DNA of 64,000 nt, from the NCBI RefSeq assembly GCF_003201195.1, contig NZ_QICQ01000009.1, positions 1-64,000 of the forward strand, given 5' to 3'. A program made the translations under genes and the position numbers. This DNA comes from Nitrosomonas eutropha. GTDB taxonomy: Bacteria; Pseudomonadota; Gammaproteobacteria; Burkholderiales; Nitrosomonadaceae. The notes beneath the pieces are model-generated. The model was given only the letters and a program-made list of their open reading frames with translations, searched no databases and was not told the origin of the DNA. Positions 8,395-17,423 of this stretch are shown here, piece after piece. The stretch's first letter is position 1; the number at the start of each line of letters is the position of its first letter.

Positions 8395-9168
8395 ATGAGA
8401 ATTATCACTTTGAACCTGAACGGCCTGCGTTCAGCAGCCAGCAAAGGGCTTTTCGACTGGCTGCCTCAACAGGAGGCGGATGTAATCTGTGTGCAGGAAT
8501 TAAAGGCACAGCAGAATGATATTAACGGTGTGATGCGCACACCGGATGGCTATAGTGGTTATTTTCACTGTGCTGTGAAAAAGGGTTACAGCGGGGTCGG
8601 TATTTATACCCGTCATGCACCTGATCAGATTGTGGAGGGAACCGGTATTGCGGAAATCGATGCAGAAGGGCGCTTTTTAAGAGTGGATTTCGGAAATCTG
8701 ACGGTTATTTCAATTTATCTTCCTTCCGGCTCCAGCGGGGAACATCGCCAGGCTGCCAAATTTTTCTTTATGGAGCATTTTTTTCCTCTGTTGCAATCAT
8801 TGGCGGAAGGTGGTCGCGAAGTGCTGCTGTGCGGGGATTGGAATATTGCGCATAAGGAAATTGATCTCAAAAACTGGCGTTCCAACCAGAAAAATTCTGG
8901 ATTTTTACCGGAAGAACGCGCCTGGCTGTCTACTGTATTTGACGAGTTAAAACTGGTGGATGTGTTCCGCACAATCAATCCGGAGCCGGATCAATATACC
9001 TGGTGGTCCAATCGCGGTCAGGCGTGGGCAAAGAATGTCGGCTGGCGAATAGACTACCAGATTGCTACACCGGGTCTGGCGAGCACAGCAACGGGGGCAT
9101 CAATTTATAAAACAGAACGTTTTTCCGACCACGCTCCTCTGCTCATCGATTACGACTTCAATCCATGA
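8395..9168 (+). CDS. xth: Exodeoxyribonuclease III
   Basis: A 257-residue enzyme of the exonuclease III/AP endonuclease family that cleaves at abasic sites and degrades 3' ends during base-excision repair. It begins MRIITLNLNGLRSA, with the metal-binding Asn. Other catalytic blocks are VQELKAQ (metal-binding Glu), LLCGDWNIAH (Asp and Asn), WWSNRGQAW and the C-terminal SDHAPLLIDY (Asp-His pair). The length equals that of single-domain bacterial ExoIII. Its stop codon overlaps the start of the downstream ampG-like gene (ATGA at 9165-9168), so the two are translationally coupled. Confidence 0.95.
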   Translation: MRIITLNLNGLRSAASKGLFDWLPQQEADVICVQELKAQQNDINGVMRTPDGYSGYFHCAVKKGYSGVGIYTRHAPDQIVEGTGIAEIDAEGRFLRVDFGNLTVISIYLPSGSSGEHRQAAKFFFMEHFFPLLQSLAEGGREVLLCGDWNIAHKEIDLKNWRSNQKNSGFLPEERAWLSTVFDELKLVDVFRTINPEPDQYTWWSNRGQAWAKNVGWRIDYQIATPGLASTATGASIYKTERFSDHAPLLIDYDFNP

Positions 9169-10559
9169 AATTGGATGCATGCATCGGCTGGTTGCATGCG
9201 CTGCGTATCTATACTCACCCGAGAGTACTGGGCATGCTGGTGCTTGGGTTTTCTGCGGGCTTGCCGCTGCTGCTGGTATTGGGCACGTTATCGTTCTGGC
9301 TGCGTGAAGCGGGTATTGACCGGACAACCATCGGTCATTTGAGCTGGGTGGGCCTGGCCTATGGCTTCAAGTGGGCCTGGGCGCCGCTGGTGGATCGGAT
9401 GCCGTTACCGCTGCTCACTCGCTGGCTGGGACGCCGCCGCGCCTGGCTGTTTTTGTCACAGCTTTTGATTGGTGGTGCGTTGATCGGTATGGCCAATACT
9501 GATCCGGCTGGAGATTTATCGCGCGTGGTGATTTTTGCACTGATCGTGGCTTTCGCTTCGGCTACCCAGGATATTGCGCTGGATGCCTACCGGATCGAGG
9601 CAGTTGCCTTGCGGTTACAGGGTGCGATGGCGGCAACCTATCAGGCGGGTTATCGTCTGGCGATGATTCTGGCTTCAGCGGGAGTGCTGTGGATTGCCGC
9701 AGCATTTGATGTTTCCCCGGGAGAATATAGCGCCTTATCCTGGCAAATAGCATATTTATTCATGGCGGGTTGCATGCTGATCGGGGTCATTGCCACGTTG
9801 ATCATCCGTGAACCGGATGTGCCAGTTGGTCAGTCAGCTATTGTGGATGAAATACAGGTAAAGGTAGCGCTTGCCGGTTTGCACCCGGATGGATTGCCAG
9901 CTCGGCTGCTTGCCTGGCTGTATGGTGCAATGATTGCGCCGTTTCGTGATTTTATCGTGCGCTATGGCTACCACGCACTGCTGATTCTGGCGTTGATTGC
10001 CATGTACCGGATTTCAGATGTAGTGATGGGTATCATGAGTAACCCGTTTTATGTGGACATGGGCTATACCAAGGACGAAGTGGCCACGATTTCCAAAGTG
10101 TACGGCGTGCTGATGACCATTCTGGGTGCCGGGATCGGCGGTGTGCTGATTGCGAAAACCGGTGTGATCCGTACCCTGTTTTTGGGGGCGGTACTGTCCG
10201 CAGCCACCAACCTGCTGTTTGTGTGGCTGGCGGGCAGAGGCCATGATGTCGGCGGACTGATATTCACTATTTCAGCCGACAATCTTTCAGCAGGCATAGC
10301 CTCCGCCGCTTTTGTTACTTATCTTTCAGGGCTGACACACACCGCCTATTCGGCCACCCAGTATGCACTGTTCAGTTCAATCATGCTGCTGCTACCAAAA
10401 TTTATCGCCGGTTTCAGCGGCGAATTTGTTGATGCTTACGGCTACGCGGTATTTTTCACCGGTACTGCTCTGCTAGGCGTACCGGTATTGCTGTTAGTGT
10501 GGAAAGTGGGGCAAATTGACCATGCTGGATCAGTGAAAAATAACTTGCGAAAAGAGTAG
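9165..10559 (+). CDS. ampG: AmpG-family muropeptide MFS transporter
   Basis: A 464-residue inner-membrane protein with about twelve to fourteen hydrophobic segments and the AmpG-type blocks GFSAGLPLLLVLGTLSFWLRE and TQDIALDAYRIE. AmpG imports GlcNAc-anhydroMurNAc peptides for cell-wall recycling and, in some bacteria, for beta-lactamase induction. The start at ATG 9165 overlaps the xth stop; a second in-frame start is possible a few codons on. The end at 10559 lies directly against the decayed transposase, so the C-terminus could have been slightly altered, though it ends naturally in a basic tail. Confidence 0.9.
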   Translation: MKLDACIGWLHALRIYTHPRVLGMLVLGFSAGLPLLLVLGTLSFWLREAGIDRTTIGHLSWVGLAYGFKWAWAPLVDRMPLPLLTRWLGRRRAWLFLSQLLIGGALIGMANTDPAGDLSRVVIFALIVAFASATQDIALDAYRIEAVALRLQGAMAATYQAGYRLAMILASAGVLWIAAAFDVSPGEYSALSWQIAYLFMAGCMLIGVIATLIIREPDVPVGQSAIVDEIQVKVALAGLHPDGLPARLLAWLYGAMIAPFRDFIVRYGYHALLILALIAMYRISDVVMGIMSNPFYVDMGYTKDEVATISKVYGVLMTILGAGIGGVLIAKTGVIRTLFLGAVLSAATNLLFVWLAGRGHDVGGLIFTISADNLSAGIASAAFVTYLSGLTHTAYSATQYALFSSIMLLLPKFIAGFSGEFVDAYGYAVFFTGTALLGVPVLLLVWKVGQIDHAGSVKNNLRKE

Positions 10560-10560
10560 G

Positions 10561-11034
10561 TAAATAGCCAGCCTTCCGGTCATAGATAGTCTGGGCAATT
10601 TGGGTTTGGGTTTGGGTATCCATGGCATCAATCGTGGCGATGCAGCCCTCAAGAGCCAGCGTCTGCGGCAACGACGGCATCTGGGCCGAGCGTCGGCAGA
10701 ATGCTGCCAACCCAGCGACGGGGTGCTACCTTAAATTCCTCCAGGCAGATCAGCCAGAAGAGACGGTCCAAGGTGTCGTGTAGAGGGTGAGCTTGAGATA
10801 CTGTCGAAGCCAATCCAGCTTCTCGTTCGCCCAGGCCAGTATCTCATTGATCGTAATTACCAGCACTTTAACCAGATCATGCCGACTTTTCCGCTGCCGA
10901 GGATCCGTGATTGATACAAAAACATCTGCCAGACGCAGCTTGCCTTCCGTCTCTATAGGATACCCAAAAAACAGAAAACTACACAAATCAACCTTCTGTG
11001 AACAAAGATTTTGTAGCTGATTAATCGTAAACAT
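10561..11034 (-). pseudogene. ISAs1-family transposase remnant
   Basis: Minus-strand pieces of an ISAs1-type transposase in three separate frames. First comes the N-terminal FVSITDPRQRKSRHDLV, with AWANEKLDWLRQYLKL following after an apparent in-frame loss. A shifted frame then reads HDTLDRLFWLICLEEFKV (about 10715-10785), and the last piece is CIATIDAMDTQTQ followed by IAQTIYDRKAGYL (about 10561-10670), which holds a catalytic-domain block. A tripled 6-bp unit (10600-10617) encodes extra Gln-Thr. Frameshift and deletions make it inactive, and no terminal repeats were identified. It lies between ampG and the cyo operon. Confidence 0.8.
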
Positions 11035-11235
11035 CTATTTCAGACAGTCAACAACATTGGCATTCGTACGATTACCCTGCATTGGAGAATATGACCCCGT
11101 AAAAATTTGAGAAAAGTGCTTAACTATGTGGTCGACTATTGCTTGGCAGGAACAGTTTTCACCGGCGTTGCTATTGAAGTGTGAGAGACAGTTGTTATCG
11201 ACAAGCAAATAGTAGGCCTGCATGACAATCGACTG
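11035..11235. other. Unassigned stretch between IS remnant and cyoD
   Basis: This 201-bp stretch has a minus-strand open frame of 62 codons (11035-11223) ending VDCLK, with no recognisable motif, signal peptide or convincing ribosome site. It may be flanking debris from the transposon insertion or the distal part of the cyo transcript. I would not call a gene here. Confidence 0.35.
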
Positions 11236-11586
11236 CTATATGGGTGTCATGCGCTCAGCAAGATTAGCCATAATCCAGATGGTGCCAGCCACCATGATGA
11301 TCAACAGCGAAGTAGAAAACAGGACCAATAACAGATCCTCACGCTTGCGTTTGCGGTCAAGGTGCAGGAAGTAGCGAAAGTGCACCACGGTCTGCACCAA
11401 TGCCAGCACCGCGATAGTTATTAACAACGGGTCACGTGCCATGGCTTGCCACTGTACCAGCGCAAAGGGTACCAGCGTGAGGCCAAGCGCTAGACCAAAC
11501 CCCCACATGTAAGACATGAAATCACGCCGCTCATTGGCCCTGAGCGCGTTGGTCGCGGATGTCCGGGTAACAATAGGTTCACTCAT
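11236..11586 (-). CDS. cyoD: Cytochrome o ubiquinol oxidase subunit IV
   Basis: A 116-residue subunit with three transmembrane helices in the CyoD pattern: MSYMWGFGLALGLTLVPFALV, LLITIAVLALVQTVVHFRYFLHL and LLVLFSTSLLIIMVAGTIWIM. The VQTVVHFRYFLHLD block is the hallmark of the family. CyoD assists assembly of subunit I and its CuB site in E. coli. Its start overlaps the end of cyoC by 4 bp, so it is the last gene of the cyoABCD operon. No cyoE (haem O synthase) follows. Confidence 0.95.
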   Translation of the reverse strand: MSEPIVTRTSATNALRANERRDFMSYMWGFGLALGLTLVPFALVQWQAMARDPLLITIAVLALVQTVVHFRYFLHLDRKRKREDLLLVLFSTSLLIIMVAGTIWIMANLAERMTPI

Positions 11587-12254
11587 GCCAATCCCGCCAG
11601 ATAAACTACTGAAAAAATAAAGATCCAGACAATGTCCAGAAAATGCCAGAACAGTGCCAATCTGAGTAGCCCCAGCTTGGTCTCGCTATCCAGGCCATGA
11701 ACGGCGATTTGCCCCAGCATGCAAACCAGCCAAATGCAACCTGCCATCACATGCAAGCCGTGCAGCGGCACGAGACCAAAGAAGCCCGATAAAAAGCCGC
11801 TTTGCGTGGGCAGGCCGCCGGCAGCAAACATGGCGCGAAAATCATTCAGTTCCATCCCCAGGAAAACTACGCCAAGCACCAGTGTGATCAGCAGCCAGCC
11901 GACCAAGCGTGATGTCGGGTGTTTGTATTTCATGGCGATTGACGCCATACCGAACGTAAAGCTGCTCGTCAGCAACAGCAGTGTTTCAATGAAGATGGGA
12001 CCCAAGTGGTACAGTTCGCGCGGGCCAGGGCTGTCTGCAGTGCCATGCAGCAAGGTGGCGTAGGTAGCAAAAGCCATTCCGAAAATAATGGCGTCGCTCA
12101 TCAGGAATACCCAGAAACCAAACACAGTTGCTTCGGCCTGGGTGTGCGCATCCGAGTGTTCGACCCCGAGGTTCAGGCCCGGGTAGATAAAAATCTCCTT
12201 GTTCTGGCGTGCGTCAAGGTAAAACTCCAAGCGCTTGAAAAGCTCTGAGATCAT
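11583..12254 (-). CDS. cyoC: Cytochrome o ubiquinol oxidase subunit III
   Basis: A 223-residue inner-membrane subunit with five predicted helices. The N-terminal FGFWVFLMSDAIIFGMAFATYATL and the end FWHFLDIVWIFIFSVVYL are classic for haem-copper oxidase subunit III; the length suits the five-helix CyoC form. The segment SGFFGLVPLHGLHVMAGCIWL is also conserved. It overlaps cyoB by 4 bp upstream and cyoD by 4 bp downstream, showing tight translational coupling. Confidence 0.96.
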   Translation of the reverse strand: MISELFKRLEFYLDARQNKEIFIYPGLNLGVEHSDAHTQAEATVFGFWVFLMSDAIIFGMAFATYATLLHGTADSPGPRELYHLGPIFIETLLLLTSSFTFGMASIAMKYKHPTSRLVGWLLITLVLGVVFLGMELNDFRAMFAAGGLPTQSGFLSGFFGLVPLHGLHVMAGCIWLVCMLGQIAVHGLDSETKLGLLRLALFWHFLDIVWIFIFSVVYLAGLA

Positions 12255-14362
12255 GTGGGCACCTCTACGGTTTCAATCGCGGCACGCCCTTTGTTCGCGG
12301 CCGTGTGCTCTTGGCTGCGCTTGATCGGCAGCGCCAAGCGTGCAGCCTGGATCCAGTGCTGATGCGTCCGGCAGACAGCTTCTGCCGGGATGATTTTAAG
12401 TGTGTCACGCTGAAAGCCGCGCATCACCAGGGTGCCAATCGTTATCAATCCTGTCAGGATTACGAGCCACCAGATTTGCCATACCAGCCCGAATGCTAAC
12501 AAGAAGCTAGTGCCGCCAAATACTGGACCCATTGCGCTGTTCTGCGGTATTTCGATATTGACGTATGCATCGGGTTCCTGATAGCCGACGCCAAATTCCT
12601 TGGCGGCGGTAAAAGCATCACGATCGTTGATACTTGGAACAACTGGGAAATTGTACTCCGGCGGGGGCGCTGATGTAGCCCATTCAAGGCTGCGACCGTT
12701 CCATGGATCGCCCACAAAAACGCGGTTTTTTTCACGATACTTGATTGAAACCCACAGCTGAATTACAAGCGCCATGAGCGCTGCTGCAACCAGTAGAGCA
12801 CCTACAAATGCAACGATTTCCAGTGGTACGTAGCTAGCCTGTTCGTAGGCAACACTGCGGCGTGGCAACCCCATCAAGCCCAGAATGTACAGCGGGAAGA
12901 ATGCACCCATCCAGCCAAAAATCCAGCAGTATGCGGAAATTCTTCCCCAACGTTCATCCAGGCGAAACCCGAATGCTTTGGGAAACCAGAAGGTATAACC
13001 CGCCAGCATGCCAAACAGTACGCCTGGTACGACCATATTATGAAAATGTGCCACCAGAAAAACCGTGTTGTGTACTTGATAATCCAGGATGGGATTGGCC
13101 AGCATGATGCCGGTAATGCCGCCAATCACGAACAGAAAGATGAACGCCAACGAATAAATCATGGGTACACTGAAGCGTATGCGACCGCGAAGCATGGTCC
13201 ACATCCAGTCATAAATTTTGACTCCGGTAGGAATGCCGATCAGCATGGAGGCAATCCCGAACACCGCGTTGATATGGCCCGATTGACCCATGGTGAAGAA
13301 GTGATGCAGCCACACCAAAAATGACAGGAATGCAATCGATATGGTTGCCCACACTAACGATTTATAGCCAAACAGAACTTTACCGGAGAAGGTCGAGAAG
13401 ATCTCGGAATAGACACCGAAGGCAGGCAAAATCAGAATGTAAACTTCAGGGTGACCAAAGAGCCAGAACATGTTGAGGAAATTCATCTGATTGCCGCCCA
13501 GGCCGTTGGTGAAGAAATGAAAATCGAGGTAGCGATCCAGTGCCAGCTGTAGTGTCACTACAGTAAGTGGAGGCATGGCAAAAATCATCATGATAGCGGT
13601 GCATAGCGCGGTCCAGGTAAAGAGCGGCATGTAATAAAGCTTCATGCCAGGCGCACGTTTTTTGTAAATGGTGACGGCAATGTTGATGCCGGTGAGTGTG
13701 GAGCCCAAAGAAGCCAGTGTGAGTGACCAAATCCAGTAATCAACCCCGATGCCCGGGTTGTATAAGGTTTCGGTATAGGGGGGGTAACCAAACCAGCCAC
13801 CGGTAGAAAAAGCTCCGACGACAAGTGAAATCATCACCAACGCAGCACCTGCTGCAGTTAGCCACAGGCTGATGGAATTGAGTATCGGGAAAGCAACGTC
13901 GCGTGCGCCGATTTGTAGCGGTACGACATAGTTGATGAGCCCCGTGAGAAACGGCATCGCCATGAAGAAGATCATAATCGTGCCGTGCGTACTGAAAAGC
14001 TGGGCGAAGTGGTCGGATGAAAGAAAGCCGCCACCTAATCCGACTGCGCCCTGCGCGCGCATCAAAACTGCTTCGGCGATGGCACGCGTTAACATCACCA
14101 GTGCCAGCACTACATACATGATCCCAATCTTCTTGTGATCGGTGCTGGTGAGCCAGTCGAACCACAAAGTGCGCCAGGCGCGGTAGCGCGTCAGCAATGC
14201 CACCACCACCATCACGCTGATGATTACGAGCGCGGCTGCAAAACTGCCTAGAAGCCCGTTAATAAAAATATCGCTATCATCGCTGCTGAGCATGGCCAGA
14301 AACGGAAACGAATCCGCACCGAGAAGTCCTAGCGGATGATTGAAAATGGTAGACCAGCTCAT
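12251..14362 (-). CDS. cyoB: Cytochrome o ubiquinol oxidase subunit I
   Basis: The 703-residue catalytic subunit of a bo3-type quinol oxidase, which reduces O2 to water and pumps protons across the inner membrane. Haem and CuB ligands are all present: His126, His304 with the cross-linked Tyr308 (FGHPEVYI), His353-His354 (WLHHFF) and His439/His441 (AHFHN). The quinol-site residues of E. coli CyoB (Arg71, Asp75, His98, Gln101) correspond to Arg93, Glu97, His118 and Gln121, a conservative Asp-to-Glu change. The DPWNGRSLEWATSAPPPEYNF tail is CyoB-like. It is separated by 3 bp from cyoA. Confidence 0.97.
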   Translation of the reverse strand: MSWSTIFNHPLGLLGADSFPFLAMLSSDDSDIFINGLLGSFAAALVIISVMVVVALLTRYRAWRTLWFDWLTSTDHKKIGIMYVVLALVMLTRAIAEAVLMRAQGAVGLGGGFLSSDHFAQLFSTHGTIMIFFMAMPFLTGLINYVVPLQIGARDVAFPILNSISLWLTAAGAALVMISLVVGAFSTGGWFGYPPYTETLYNPGIGVDYWIWSLTLASLGSTLTGINIAVTIYKKRAPGMKLYYMPLFTWTALCTAIMMIFAMPPLTVVTLQLALDRYLDFHFFTNGLGGNQMNFLNMFWLFGHPEVYILILPAFGVYSEIFSTFSGKVLFGYKSLVWATISIAFLSFLVWLHHFFTMGQSGHINAVFGIASMLIGIPTGVKIYDWMWTMLRGRIRFSVPMIYSLAFIFLFVIGGITGIMLANPILDYQVHNTVFLVAHFHNMVVPGVLFGMLAGYTFWFPKAFGFRLDERWGRISAYCWIFGWMGAFFPLYILGLMGLPRRSVAYEQASYVPLEIVAFVGALLVAAALMALVIQLWVSIKYREKNRVFVGDPWNGRSLEWATSAPPPEYNFPVVPSINDRDAFTAAKEFGVGYQEPDAYVNIEIPQNSAMGPVFGGTSFLLAFGLVWQIWWLVILTGLITIGTLVMRGFQRDTLKIIPAEAVCRTHQHWIQAARLALPIKRSQEHTAANKGRAAIETVEVPT

Positions 14363-14365
14363 AGG

Positions 14366-15367
14366 TTATTGACCCTTAGTGATCGCGGGCGCCAGCGCGG
14401 TTGACGGCAATGGTTTCTCATCCATGACTGATATCACTAAATCGGTGAAGAAATTAGCTTTCACGCCTGTGAAGTAAACATTACCATCGAAGGTCGGAGC
14501 TGCTGGTGCCAGCGCTGTGCTCAGCTGTGCCTTGGTTCCTTGCGTTGCAATGGCGTTCAATGCGGCTGCATCGAACGGGATTCCGGTAGCGCGGACTTGC
14601 TGCACCCAGGCATCAAAGTCTGTCAGCGTCATCGCCACAGCGACAAACTTTTGCTGGTGGAAGCCATCGCCGCTATACATGGTGTTTTCACCGAGGAAGT
14701 GGCCCGGCCGGTCGGCTTGCAGATTGAGCTGTGTGACCATGCCGCCCATGGCATAAATCTGGCTGCCTAATGCTGGAATGAAAAATGATTGCATCACCGT
14801 GGCTGAAGTCAGCTCCATGGTTAGCGGCTGCTCGGCAGGAAACGCCAGCATGCCGACGCTGGCAATGCCATGCTCAGGATAAACAAAGAGCCACTTCCAA
14901 TCGTAGCCAATTACCTGGACATGGGTTGCTGGTTTACTGGACGCAAGGGTGTGATAAGGGTCAAAGCGTTCTGTATCTTCCCATACCAAGACGCTTAAAA
15001 AAAGAACAATGGCGATTGGGATGCCCCAACTGAAATATTCGAGTGGTTTGAAGATCTCCCATCGTGGCACGTATTTGGATTTGGTGGCGCCATAGCGATA
15101 GTGCCATGCAATCCACGCCGTACCGATAAACACAGGCAGCGCAATCAGAATGAAGAGGATGGCCACGACCAGCCAGAAATGTTCACTTTGAGCTGTCGCA
15201 ATTGGGCCTTGTGGATTGAGGAAGCTCAAATGTTCGGCACTGTTACATCCTGAGAGCAACAAGAGTGCAACATAATGAACAGACAAAGTGCCGGTTTGTT
15301 GTAAGCCAAGGCCATGCATGTGTAGCACAGACACTGGCGTTGTGGATTTGGGCATCACTGTTCTCAT
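14366..15367 (-). CDS. cyoA: Cytochrome o ubiquinol oxidase subunit II
   Basis: A 333-residue lipoprotein subunit. A lipobox LLLLSGC places the lipidated Cys at residue 41, which leaves an unusually long leader, so the true start may lie further in. Two transmembrane helices follow (FWLVVAILFILIALPVFIGTAWIAW and YFSWGIPIAIVLFLSVLVW). A periplasmic cupredoxin fold then includes VIGYDWKWLFVYPEHGIAS and TSATVMQSFFIPALGSQIYAM. The CuA ligand set of cytochrome c oxidases is absent, as expected for a quinol oxidase. First gene of cyoABCD, divergent from galU. Confidence 0.94.
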   Translation of the reverse strand: MRTVMPKSTTPVSVLHMHGLGLQQTGTLSVHYVALLLLSGCNSAEHLSFLNPQGPIATAQSEHFWLVVAILFILIALPVFIGTAWIAWHYRYGATKSKYVPRWEIFKPLEYFSWGIPIAIVLFLSVLVWEDTERFDPYHTLASSKPATHVQVIGYDWKWLFVYPEHGIASVGMLAFPAEQPLTMELTSATVMQSFFIPALGSQIYAMGGMVTQLNLQADRPGHFLGENTMYSGDGFHQQKFVAVAMTLTDFDAWVQQVRATGIPFDAAALNAIATQGTKAQLSTALAPAAPTFDGNVYFTGVKANFFTDLVISVMDEKPLPSTALAPAITKGQ

Positions 15368-15619
15368 TTGGCTCTGCGTCGATAATAACTACAAACTACG
15401 ATCAACCAGTCCTACATTAGATACTCATGCATATTGACCAGTTCAAAAACTGGCTTGCAGTATGATTCATCTACCAGAGCAATTTATTGCTTCGTATTGA
15501 TCGGAGTTCAGTTTTGTGCATCCATGTCATAACATAATATAACTATGCCGGCTTCATCATAGGAAAATTAGTACCGATCGAGTATCCTTATTTGAATTTG
15601 AACAAAATAATCTTCTATC
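15368..15619. promoter_or_regulatory. Divergent intergenic region cyoA / galU
   Basis: 252 bp of AT-rich DNA must hold the promoters for the leftward cyo operon and rightward galU. A small hairpin (CCAGTT, 4-nt loop, AACTGG, at 15440-15455) is visible. I see no clear FNR, Arc or Fur-type site and assign none. Confidence 0.4.
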
Positions 15620-16507
15620 ATGAGCGTAGTAAAAAAAGCTGTATTCCCGATCGCAGGTCTTGGCACCCGCTTTCTACCTGCAACCAAGGCATCTGCCAAA
15701 GAGATGTTACCAGTCGTAGATAAACCGTTAATTCAATATGCCGTTGAAGAGGCGTATGCTGCCGGAATCCGACACATGATTTTTGTGACAGGCCGCACCA
15801 AGCGTAGCGTCGAAGATCATTTCGATACGGCCTACGAGCTGGAAAATGAGTTGGAGTTGGCAGGCAAGACCATGTTGCTGGATGTCGCTCGCGGTATTGC
15901 TCCCGATGATATGGTCTGCACCTATGTACGTCAATCCCGTGCGATGGGGCTTGGTCATGCGGTGCTGTGCTCAAAAGAGCTGGTTGGTCATGAACCCTTT
16001 GCAGTATTACTCGCTGACGATTTAATGATTGGGAAGCCTACGGTAATGGCGCAGATGGTTGAGCAATTTGCCAAAAGGCAAGCCAGCATCCTGGCTGTTC
16101 AGGATGTACCACGTGAACATACCAGGCGCTACGGAATCGTCAGCGGCCGTAGTGTGGCGCCAGACCTTGTGGACGTCAGCGGAATTATTGAGAAGCCTGC
16201 TCCAGATGTTGCGCCTACAACGCTGGCCGTTGCTGGTCGCTATGTTTTGACCCCGGGTATTTTTAAAGAGCTGGAAAACATGCCTCACGGTGTCGGTGGC
16301 GAAATTCAGCTCACTGACGGTATTGCCCGACTTTTGCAACACGAGAAGGTTTTTGCTTATCGCTACAAAGGTGTTCGTTACGATTGTGGAAGCAAGCTGG
16401 GATTTTTGCAGGCAACAGTGGATCTTGGCGAGTGCCACGATGAAGTTGGGGCCGAATTTTCAGCATGGCTGCAACAACGCGACGTACATTTGAAGGCTGA
16501 TAATTAA
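15620..16507 (+). CDS. galU: UTP-glucose-1-phosphate uridylyltransferase
   Basis: A 295-residue enzyme making UDP-glucose from UTP and glucose-1-phosphate for envelope polysaccharides. The nucleotidyltransferase signature is complete: [20 protein letters not shown] with Lys in [17 protein letters not shown]. Also present are the LADDLM metal site and the sugar-binding EKPAPD and [11 protein letters not shown] segments. Length is typical of bacterial GalU. It is transcribed away from cyoA and followed by a long palindrome at 16548. Confidence 0.97.
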   Translation: MSVVKKAVFPIAGLGTRFLPATKASAKEMLPVVDKPLIQYAVEEAYAAGIRHMIFVTGRTKRSVEDHFDTAYELENELELAGKTMLLDVARGIAPDDMVCTYVRQSRAMGLGHAVLCSKELVGHEPFAVLLADDLMIGKPTVMAQMVEQFAKRQASILAVQDVPREHTRRYGIVSGRSVAPDLVDVSGIIEKPAPDVAPTTLAVAGRYVLTPGIFKELENMPHGVGGEIQLTDGIARLLQHEKVFAYRYKGVRYDCGSKLGFLQATVDLGECHDEVGAEFSAWLQQRDVHLKADN

Positions 16508-16547
16508 TTGTTTAAAGTGGTGTCTGGATCTGTTCTTACTAACGATG

Positions 16548-16587
16548 CCTGAAATGTAAGTCCTCAATTGAGGATTTACATTTCAGG
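16548..16587. repeat. 40-bp near-perfect palindrome downstream of galU
   Basis: Two 20-bp arms meet without a loop (each begins CCTGAAATGTAA at its outer end; the centre is TCCTCAATTGAGGA) and differ at a single position that could still form a G-U pair in RNA. No T tract follows on either strand, so it is not a standard terminator. It lies 41 bp after galU and about 50 bp before the truncated baeRF-like frame, possibly at a recombination junction. Confidence 0.75.
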
Positions 16588-16639
16588 CTGAATTCCATCA
16601 TTTCATGATTTTATATTTTCATAAGTTATAAACTGTGGG

Positions 16640-17404
16640 GGTTTATTTCTGAAATTTTGTCTGAATTATATACTGATCATTGCGCGTACATCCGCACGAC
16701 TGATCGAAGCATTTAAAGATCGCCCAATCCATGAATTCGGCCCGCAAACTACTTTGCAAACGGGTAATAATTTTCCGATGGAGAGCCCGTTTTCGTTCGC
16801 TGCAGAGGGATTGGATCGTGCCCAAATTCCCAATGATACAGGCTACCTCAAGGAATTCTTTAACCGCGTAGATAAAAGCTTACAGGAAATTCAGAACAAT
16901 CCCGAGCGTAAACGTTTGCCGGTAATTATCGTCGGCGATGCGCGCAATGCAGCCTTTTTCAAAGAGGTTTGTGACCAGCCAACCGATATCGTCGGAGAAA
17001 TCACCACTGTGCCTGATTTAAAGGTACCTGCTGAAAAAATTATTCCGGAAGTGCAGGCCATGCTGGTTGAATATCGCCTCAACCGGGCAAAAACAGCTCT
17101 GCATCATCTTACCCAGGCACGCGACGCTCATCAATTACTGACAGATTTTTCCACTATTTTCCGTGCTGTGGCCGAAGGAAATGCAGTGCGCTTGTTCGTG
17201 CGTCAAGGCTATATTCAGCCGGGCATCATTGATTTTGACCAAAAGATCGTTACTGTTCACGATGATGCTACTGCATCGGATATGACAGATGATGTGGTGG
17301 ATACATTTATCGAGCTGGGCATGCAACAGGGTGGTGAAATCTGCTTTTTGTCAGCTGAGCAGCTGGGAGAAGAGAAGCCGCTCAGCTTGCAGACAAGATA
17401 TTAA
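16640..17404 (+). pseudogene. baeRF family 3-like protein, N-terminally truncated
   Basis: The open frame continues upstream of the first usable start (TTG 16754) back to a stop at 16622. Those upstream codons still read like a baeRF protein (NYILIIARTSARLIEAFKD, matching the family's strand 'ILALSR..ARLFE'). The rest includes LPVIIVGDARNAAFFKEV and a C-terminal eL30-like half with GGEICFLSAEQLG. Bacterial archaeo-eukaryotic release-factor-like proteins (baeRF_family3) are usually about 370 residues, so roughly a third is gone. A shorter protein could be made from TTG 16754 or ATG 16778. Family assignment is from memory of motifs. Confidence 0.6.
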
Positions 17405-17423
17405 TTGGTTTGTAGAGAGAGTC

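Noticed and set aside
11035-11223. Minus-strand 62-codon frame
   Set aside because: No motif, no ribosome site and located beside transposon debris; listed only as an unassigned stretch.
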